64,000 bases of DNA. Origin: Ursus arctos. Lineage: Eukaryota; Chordata; Mammalia; Carnivora; Ursidae. The stretch is from positions 60,024,444 to 60,088,443 of the forward strand of contig NW_026623067.1 in NCBI RefSeq assembly GCF_023065955.2, in the 5' to 3' direction. Each line of letters starts with the position of its first letter. Position 1 is the first letter of the stretch. Shown here piece after piece: positions 57,181 through 64,000 of the stretch. The notes under the pieces were generated by a model that saw only the letters and a program-made list of their open reading frames with translations, was not told the origin of the DNA and searched no databases. Made by a program: the position numbers and the translations under genes.

Positions 57181-57945
57181 TGTCCACATTTAAAGTAAAT
57201 ATTGATAGGAAAGAAAATATTAATACGAAAAATGATATCTTATTAATTGTTTTTTGGCTATTTCATAGTTCTTTTGTTCCTTTCTTGTGTTCTTCCTTTG
57301 TGAACTGATAATTTTTTGTAATGGTATGCTTTGACCCCTTCTCTTTCCCTTTTGTGTACCTACTGTATATTTTTGCTATATGGTTACCATGAGGCTTACA
57401 TGATACATCTCATAGTTATAACAGTCTATTTTAATCTGATAACAACTCAACTTTTATCTCATATAAAAACTCCACCCTTTTACTTCCCTCTATTTTGTTT
57501 TTGAGTCATAATTTACATCTTTTTTATTGTGTATCTATTAACAAATTCTTATACCTATATTTTTAAAAATACTTTTGTCCTTTAATCTTTATACCAAAGT
57601 TCAGTTATTAACACACCACCATATTACAGTATTCAAGTATTCTGAATTTGACTATATAATTGCCTTACCAGTGTGATTTATATTTTCATGTTTTTCTGTT
57701 ACTAAATAGTATCTTCTCATTTCAGCTTGAAGAACTCCTTTCAGTATTTCTTGTAAGGTAGGTCTAGTGGTGGTGAACTCTCTTAGCTTTCGTTTGTTTG
57801 GGAAAGTCTTTAGCTCCCCTTCATTTCTGAAGGACAAGTTTGCTAGTGAGAGTATTCTTGGTTGGAGTTTTTGTCTTTTAGCACTTTGAACATATCATAT
57901 CACTCTCTCCTTGCCTGCAGAGTTTCTCTTGAGAAATTAAAGGGT

Positions 57946-58290
57946 TTACTGCCATCCCTGGCCCAGTCCTGGCCCAGATGGCTCCCATCCACCCACCCGG
58001 CCAGTTGACTCTGCTCAGAATTGTTCAGTGCCAGGGTTGAATATCACCCTGGTCTCTTCCCAGAGCACTTCACCCCATGGCTCTGAATCTCCCTGCCCCC
58101 CACCTACCCCTGCTCTTTCTCTGAGGGGATGCTGCTAGCTTGCTCTGTACTACTATCCACACTCCAGAGTCAACAGTCTTGAGACCTCTTTCCTTGGTAC
58201 CCAGGCCAGGCCTGCTCCAGAGGAGACCTAGAAATGGTCACCTAAGGCCAGGTGGAGAAGCAGGGGCACCTATTTGGGGGAATCCTTAGC
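57946..58290. other. GC-rich segment at L1 edge, unassigned
   Basis: C-rich on the plus strand with CCCTGGCCCAGTCCTGGCCC near 57955 (a short tandem CCTGGCCCAG). It adjoins the L1 5'-ward region and could be more of the same element; I cannot confirm. Confidence 0.4.
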
Positions 58291-58950
58291 TTTTATGGCT
58301 TTCAGGAATAACATTGTCATGAATGTGGAAAGGGGATTAAACTGCACCTAAGAAATATGTAAACAATGATACATTATAAAGATGCAGAGCTCCAAAACAG
58401 AAAATAGAAGAATTGGGTCTTGTTCTATAAAGGGAATATTAATCACAAGAATTTGTGAGAATTTACTATTTATGGCTAATTACCATACATACTAACATTT
58501 ATGTATATAGGTAATTTTTGTCCAGTGAATTTTGTTGTTTTATTGGGTTGCACCATTACACAAATTATAATGGTAATAATAAGTTTTTATTTGCTGAGCT
58601 CTTTCTAAGTACCAAATACCATTATATAAATTATTTTTTTTAGTCTTATACTCTGTTTTCTTAGTCTTCAGTTACTCATTGAATATGGTCACTTTTTTTT
58701 TTAATTTTAAGAGAAACAAACTACATTTTATAAAATATTGCCTGGATCCTAAAGCCCTGGAGGTCCTGGGTACAGACTAATTATATTTGTAATTGTCATT
58801 TATCATAAATTTGCTATCAAATTTATATTGGTCATATAAACAAAAATAACTTGTAGGAATTTCTCCAAGTTCTTCTTAGCCTTTAGGAGAAAACAGTGAA
58901 AGAAAAGTTTAATGAGAGCTCATTCATAAACATTTCCTCTTCTCTCCTCC
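58291..58950. other. Unclassified, possible small MIR/L2 piece
   Basis: 58578-58680 (TTTGCTGAGCTCTTTCTAAG then TACCAAATACCATTATATAA) may be a decayed reversed MIR. Nothing else recognised. Confidence 0.35.
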
Positions 58951-59010
58951 CCCACCCCTAGTCCTTCCCTTCTCTTCTCCCCCACCCCTAGTCCTTCCCT
59001 TCTCTTCTTC
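58951..59010. repeat. 30-bp tandem duplication in pyrimidine-rich DNA
   Basis: CCCACCCCTAGTCCTTCCCT plus ten more bases is repeated immediately, with one mismatch near the end (58951-58980 and 58981-59010). The surrounding 58930-59040 is almost all C and T. Confidence 0.95.
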
Positions 59011-59724
59011 TCCCCTCCTCTCTGTCTCCTCTCTCCCTACTAAGTCTAGCAGTGGCCATTAAAATAGTTGCAGGTGTTGTGTGGGGACATTTGGGAAGGA
59101 GGCCATCTATAAACACAAGCAAAAAGGTTTTTTGCTTCCTCACATTATTCTGAGAAAGGACAAAAGTTACCAATTTTAAGTTTTATGGTATTCTAGAAGG
59201 GCACATGTTCCTCTGTAGACATTCAGCCATGGTGCACTGGAAATTTAAGACTGAATTTTAGCTCACTGGTTCTGTTAACAAAAGGGATCATATAAAAGGT
59301 CTGTGTGACATGCTGTTTTCTTCATGGGTCAGGAACTGGTTCCACAGTGTAAGTGATGACTCGAACATCAGACAGAATTCTGTGAAAGGTTTGTGATCCA
59401 GGGGATTGCGTTTCAGAGTGCAGTTTTTGTTCACTGAACTTTATGAAAAAGAAAGACACTGCAAATTGATGGTACAAAAGTTGGAAATTCATGGGCATGA
59501 ACAGTGTCCTAATGATACATTTAAAGCTTCACGGAGCTTTCAAGAAAATGTAAAAATGTGAACAGAGTTTACATTCAAGAGAAAAACACATTTAAGAATA
59601 AAATGTTAAATATTTTATGGACCATTTATATTAATTTGATGTCAGTTTCTTTTGGTGAAGAGTCACAATAGTTTTAGGAATAATTGGCTAAGAGCTCTGC
59701 TCTGCAACTTTCCTTCCATCTCTA
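59011..59724. other. No gene or repeat recognised
   Basis: Average-composition DNA without landmark repeats or long open frames. Confidence 0.45.
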
Positions 59725-59900
59725 ATCATATGAAGGGCATTGGACATAGTGGAAAGGGTAAGAGAGTTGGATTCTAATTTATGCTGTGTCACAGATCTCC
59801 TATGTAGTCATGTCATTCAACTGCCCTTAGTCTCAGTCTTCCTATCTGTAAAATGGAATAGATTATATATTCTCAAAAGGTTGCTTCTAACTCCAAAGTG
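59725..59900 (+). mobile_element. MIR SINE, sense
   Basis: GTTGGATTCTAATTTATGCTGTGTCAC, TAGTCATGTCATTCAACTGCCC, TCAGTCTTCCTATCTGTAAAATGGAATAG: clear MIR core. Confidence 0.85.
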
Positions 59901-60110
59901 TTGTGGTGCAAAGTGCCCTTATAACCACATGTAACTTTGTTCTCACTTCTGTAAGCTGTGATTCATGGACTTAGCTGGCAGAGTTTTGTTGAAAGGAGAT
60001 GCTGGCTTTTTCAAAGATGTGGTTTTTATCGCTTGTTTGAGAACAAATCCATTGCTGACCCATTATGTTGTTGAATGAAAAGCTGAGGCTGCTTTAAGCC
60101 TAATTTGTTG

Positions 60111-60539
60111 TTAAAAGAAAGCAAGTTCAACGCTATGTCCCAAAATAGTCAATATCTTGCAAAAGCCACTTAGATAAATGAAATTTATGTTTTGAAGAAT
60201 ATTGGGTTCTTTTGCATAACCTTTGATTTTGTACATTTTCTTCCACGATGTGTCAGTGGATTTTGTATTGACAGAAGAATTTAATTCTATCATTTTTTCC
60301 AAGTTTGAACTGAATGTGTCTTTCCAGGTTTCTTTATTTTTTTCAAGGTAAATTGAAATCAGTCTTTTGAGTGCTAACTTTCCTTTTTTAGTTAACATAT
60401 CATCACTACTTAATACTTCCTTTTCCCGGGGAAGTTCTTGAACTGATCCCTCACCAGAGGATTTCTTGAAAGGATTGCTAGCTCCAAGATGGTAACAATA
60501 CTTCCCAGGCCTCTGGGCAACCAGGCTGCATCTGGGCAT
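60111..60539 (-). other. Unrecognised open frame, 142 codons
   Basis: Minus-strand frame from an ATG at 60539. The predicted product is hydrophilic and lysine-rich in its middle, with a helical-looking LTKKGKLALKRLISIYLEKN segment and a KETWKDTFSSNLEKMIELNS segment. I do not recognise it. No poly(A) tail, known repeat or convincing exon boundary is visible, although GTGAGG near 60452 would suit a splice donor on this strand. A frame of this length is roughly what chance could yield once in 64 kb of AT-rich DNA, so it is only a candidate exon or pseudogene. Confidence 0.25.
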
Positions 60540-60584
60540 GCTTGATATGCCCCCTTCTCATTCAACTAAGCCCTTACCAATTCC

Positions 60585-60850
60585 TTTCTTTCCTTCTTTC
60601 ATACATCTCAAATGGACCATACACTTTTCTTCATCTACATTTCCTCCACCCTTGTCTCGGCCTTCATCATCTCTCACCTGGACAACAGCCTCCTGACTTG
60701 TGTCTCTGCTTCCAAGCTTATGCCCTCTGGTCCATTCTCCACATAGCAGCCATATTGACCATGCATGTTGAGTCAGGCTGCTAACATCACTCCCATCCTT
60801 TGGAGGCTTCCTTTTGCATACAAATAAAACTTCAACTTCCAAGACTACAG
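60585..60850 (+). mobile_element. L2 LINE, ORF2-proximal part
   Basis: CTTCATCATCTCTCACCTGGACAACAGCCTCCTGACTTGTG, CATTCTCCACATAGCAGCCATATTGACC, TCACTCCCATCCTTTGGAGGCTTCC: typical L2 coding remnant. It probably belongs with 61230-61738. Confidence 0.75.
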
Positions 60851-61229
60851 TTGTGGTAAACACTGTGGTATTCTGCCCAGATTCCCCTTCAGGGAAGAAT
60901 TTTTTGCCCTGGGTTACTGGCAGTGCTGTTGGTAGATGCCTTCAACTGTTAGCACTTCAGGGATGGCTTCAGGTTCCTGAAGCTGCTTGCTCAAGGTCCT
61001 ATCCTTCCCAGGGTGGTCCATAGCTGATGACAGGTCCATGAAGAGGTATAAAGGCTTGGCTGTATTGGCTCATCTCTGGACTACCCTGAGGGACCATTCT
61101 GACTCCACATTGGATTAGCTGCAACTGTCATTTGGGCCTTAACCTCAGTTCCCTTCTTGCTCTGCTCCATCTTGCTTACTTTCTTCCCCTCTTCTGCAGA
61201 TGTTGATCCAAAGGAAATTCTTTAATAAA

Positions 61230-61738
61230 TATCCTGCAAGCTAAACTCCACCTCTGAACCCAAACTGCAAGAATGGCCTGTAATGCCTGTATTATCTAGT
61301 CCTTGCCTACTTCTCCAACTTTGTCTTGTGCTACGGGTACCCTGGCACATTACTCTCCAGTCTACTTTCAGTTCTTGAATTGTTCATTTCTACTCAGGAT
61401 CTTTGTACCTGATGTTTCCTCTTCAAGGAAGCTCTTCTTCCAACTGTGTCTGATTCTTGCTTATCTATTCTCAACCTGAATGTCACCCCCACAGAGAAGC
61501 CTTCCCTAGCCCTGCCCCCACCATTGTCACTAACCTAACAGTATAAATTAGATTATTTCTCCTATTCTCTCTTAGAGTATTCTGTTATTTTTGTCTATAG
61601 AATTATTTACAATTTGTGATTATATATTCGCTTGTCTGTTTATCAGTTTATACCCACTGTATCCCCAGCACTTAACTTAATGTGTGCCCCTAGTAGATGT
61701 TCCATAAAAATGACTGAATGAATCAATAGACTGGAGGA
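61230..61738 (+). mobile_element. L2 LINE 3' part
   Basis: CTTGCCTACTTCTCCAACTTTG, TCTTCAAGGAAGCTCTTCTTCC, TGAATGTCACCCCCACAGAGAAGCCTTCCC, CACTGTATCCCCAGCACTTAAC and terminal GTAGATGTTCCATAAAAATGACTGAATGAATC are in L2 order. Confidence 0.85.
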
Positions 61739-62224
61739 TACTTAAGGGAAAGCCTGAATATCTCTAGCCCTGTGGTTACTTCTCAAGATCATTATTCAGG
61801 GAGCTAGACTCCCTTAAAGACTAGGTAGGGCTACCCCTGGGTAGGACCAACACTATCATAGCCAATTGCCCAGCTGAATATTTTAATACAGGTAAGTAGC
61901 TTCTGTATCTAGTGGGGAGCCATTTGGGCTCCTGGCCAACTGCTGCCACGCTTGTCTCCTCTTACAGTCCTGTCTCCATAACCTCCTTTCTTCTAGAGCT
62001 GTTTGCTTCAGTTTTCTGTCTATGGTCCCTTTATGCTTTATAGTCTTACCTTGCCTACCCTTCCTTTGCTCATATCACTGTATCCAGCCCCAGTAAAAGC
62101 ACCTCATTCCCCTGTACTTCATAGCTCTTTGGGGAGACTCTCTCATCTGAGTGCACATAGAGGCCTGCCTGTAAAACACGGGATCTCTACTCAACTCCAT
62201 TGCAGTTCAGAAACTGTTACTTAA
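61739..62224. other. No gene or repeat recognised
   Basis: Pyrimidine-rich plus strand at 61930-62140 with one 73-codon frame that resembles nothing known. Confidence 0.4.
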
Positions 62225-62450
62225 CATTTAGATGGTACTAGACAGAGGCTGAGAACTTTAAAAGAATGGTCGCATTCAATTCCCATTCAATCCCAACTGT
62301 TCTGTGGAGTAACTACTTTTATTATATCTCTTTGATAATGGACTAGATTGATGAAAGTGGTTTGTCCAAGGTAAGAGGTGACATTGGAATTCAAATCCAA
62401 GTGGTCATATTATAGGGCCAACCCATACTCTTAATCCTCCTCTGCATTAG
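62225..62450 (-). mobile_element. MIR SINE, antisense
   Basis: Degraded reversed MIR: GTTCTGTGGAGTAACTACTTTTATTATATC, GAAAGTGGTTTGTCCAAGGTAAGAG, GACATTGGAATTCAAATCC, CATACTCTTAATCC. Confidence 0.7.
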
Positions 62451-62948
62451 ACTATAATTGTGTAATTCACTCCATTGAGACCAAAGGGCATTGCTTTATT
62501 TTCTAGTAAACAGAGTTTGTTTTAAATTATGCTTTGGTTTCTTTCTTTGTTTTAAAACAGAGAAATTTTGAAAAAGGAAGTTATAATGAACTACCTTAGA
62601 AAAATCAGTCTCATTGTGTTAGTGTCTTACTCATTTTGCTTTTGAGTCCTATTCTAGGGTGGGGAGGAGGGTCCATGGTCATTTTGTGGCCATTTGCACA
62701 TATATACTCTGGTCTACAAGGATGGAGAAGGCGAGGGAAGAGGCAGTAAGCATACTTCGGTGCTGATATAATGGACAGGAGCAGAGTGAGCAAAACAACT
62801 TTTTTTTTTCATTTTAAATTATCCCGTGTTTTTCTCTTGTGAAGTAACTTGTTACATTATGGAAAAACAGCAGATGCTTATAAAATATTGATTTATAGAA
62901 ATGTTACCAATGTATTTAACTACATCATGAGTTTGCTTATTAGAAATG
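62451..62948. other. No gene or repeat recognised
   Basis: AT-rich DNA with a T9 run near 62801. Nothing else supported. Confidence 0.4.
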
Positions 62949-62955
62949 TCCATAC

Positions 62956-63149
62956 GGGATGCCCGGGTGGCTCAGTCAGTTGAGCGTCTGACTCTTGATT
63001 TCACCTCAGGTCATGATCTCAGGGTCATGATCTCAGGGTCATGCGCTCGAGTCCTGTATTGGGCTCTGAGCTCAGTGCAGAGTCTGGTTGAGATTCTCTC
63101 TCCCTCTGCCCCTCCCTTTCAAATAAATAAATAAAATCTTTAAAAAAAA
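62956..63149 (+). mobile_element. SINEC copy with 14-bp internal duplication
   Basis: Sense SINE: head GGATGCCCGGGTGGCTCAGT, GAGCGTCTGACTCTTGATTT, CGAGTCCTGTATTGGGCTC, CT-rich segment, AAATAAATAAATAAAATCTTT, A8 tail. GTCCATA flanks both ends. TCATGATCTCAGGG is tandemly repeated at 63011-63024 and 63025-63038. Confidence 0.93.
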
Positions 63150-63329
63150 GTCCATAGATCTGTTATTTTTTAAATATACTGTCTATAATATAATAGTTTA
63201 TATAATGATTTTTCTCAGAATGGTTGAAATTTCAGATTCGATTTCCCAATATGAAACCATGTATTTTAAATTATATACTCAAAAGTAAATTAAATAAAAA
63301 TTTAAAAATTCATTGCGTATTTGCTCTTT

Positions 63330-64000
63330 GAATTATAAGAATTAAAACAACAGAAAGTGAACTTTTTCACCCACCAGATTGGTAAACATTTAACCGATTT
63401 TTAAATCAAAAGATAGATAATGTTTAGTGTCTGGAATTGGTATGAATTTAGGGGAAGTGTGTTTGTTCTCTTATTTATTGAAGTAGGAGGGAAATATCTC
63501 TGAAAGTTGTCCCAGCAATTCCATTTCTTGGAATATACCCTCCAGAAATACTCACCCATGTGCATAGGAATTGATGTATAAATCATTGCACCATAATTTT
63601 AACTAGTGTAAAACTAGGCTCAGCCATCAGTAAGGAAAGAGTCATAAGTATGGGTGTAATTAAGAGTATAATTATCAATACTACAGATACTGTAGAGCTG
63701 TTGAAGATGTAAATGGACTGACATATTTAAGACTTATTAATGATTGTAAAAGCAAGTAACAAAAGAGCAAATATAGTATTATCTTGCTTAGGTTAAGAAG
63801 TATATGACATTTATGTGTAGAGGTATATGAAAGAACAGAAACATTGTTATTAATGTTTACCTCTGAGGAGGGGATGGGATTGACCAGTCTGGTGAAGAAG
63901 TAGAGGAATTGTCACATTCACGGTGTTTCTATACATTTCTCTGTCATTCAAGTTTTTGTACACTGACTATCCATACATGAATTGCCTTTCTACCTTTATA
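63330..64000 (+). mobile_element. Ancient L1 (L1ME-like), sense, runs off the window
   Basis: CCCACCAGATTGGTAAACATTT, GTTGTCCCAGCAATTCCATTTC, TGGAATATACCCTCCAGAAATACTC, ATTAATGTTTACCTCTGAGGAGGGGATGGG are the old L1 3' UTR landmarks. No coding capacity left. Confidence 0.7.

Larger units (their letters stand above)
54708..57945 (-). mobile_element. L1MA-like element, antisense, RT core deleted
   Basis: Reading right to left: L1 5'-ward region (57200-57945, landmarks CTTGAAGAACTCCTTTCAG, TTCTTGTAAGGTAGGTCTAG), endonuclease domain (about 56720-57180), then at about 56040 a jump directly to the C-terminal third (54708-56030: ATGCCTCCAGCTTTGC, ACCATTTATTGAAGAGATTATCC, GTTTACATTTCCATCAGCAG). Two SINEs interrupt it. 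The far 3' end and 3' UTR are missing on the left. Confidence 0.88.

Noticed and set aside
58921..59040. CRISPR-like or other short regularly spaced array
   Set aside because: Only two adjacent copies without spacers in eukaryotic pyrimidine-rich DNA.

Overview
This window is nuclear DNA from a placental mammal, almost certainly a caniform carnivore. It is AT-rich, has no dense coding, and is full of tRNA-Lys-derived carnivore SINEs (SINEC: head GGGGCGCCTGGGTGGC, CT-rich body, AATAAA-type tail) and carnivore L1 3' ends. The youngest SINE copies have a body and 3' half that I associate with bear/panda elements, so a bear (Ursidae) is my best guess. That is inference from memory, not a database match.

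I found no convincing protein-coding exon, tRNA, rRNA, CRISPR array or operon. The window reads as intergenic or deep intronic DNA. The long open frames are mostly decayed L1 ORF2, simple repeats, or chance. Two minus-strand frames (about 21.0-21.36 kb and 60.1-60.5 kb) are not explained by repeats I know, but their length is close to what chance allows.

Layout. 0-7 kb: sparse, with a short L1 tail, a MIR, a MER5A-like DNA element, an MLT1-like LTR and an L2. 7-13.7 kb: L1 pieces in both orientations, three SINEs and an ERV LTR. 16.3-21 kb: SINE cluster, old L1, two MIRs and a MER20. 21.8-28.3 kb: two long minus-strand L1 remnants, a cruciform-prone CA/TG repeat, a 235-bp purine/pyrimidine microsatellite and two SINEs. 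30.5-31.5 kb: an L2 split by an LTR. 35.7-37.7 kb: a nested L1 stack. 39.4-45.3 kb: LTR, MER20 inside another old repeat, then a 3.35-kb L1 with a textbook 5' inversion and matching target-site duplications, next to an older L1. 48.4-49.5 kb: second copy of the ERV LTR and a young SINE. 54.7-57.9 kb: a long minus-strand L1 that keeps endonuclease and C-terminal ORF2 sequence but lacks most of the reverse transcriptase, and carries two SINEs. 59.7-64 kb: MIRs, L2, one SINE and an old L1 running off the end.

The history is one of layered retrotransposition: L2/MIR/MER first, then L1M and LTRs, then carnivore L1 and SINEC, many with readable target-site duplications. I see no new multi-gene system. 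The most informative observations are the twin-primed L1, a SINE with a 3' transduced tail, an L1 missing its RT core, and several strong hairpin or non-B DNA sequences. Repeat boundaries are by eye, normally within about 10-20 bases; subfamily names are from memory.
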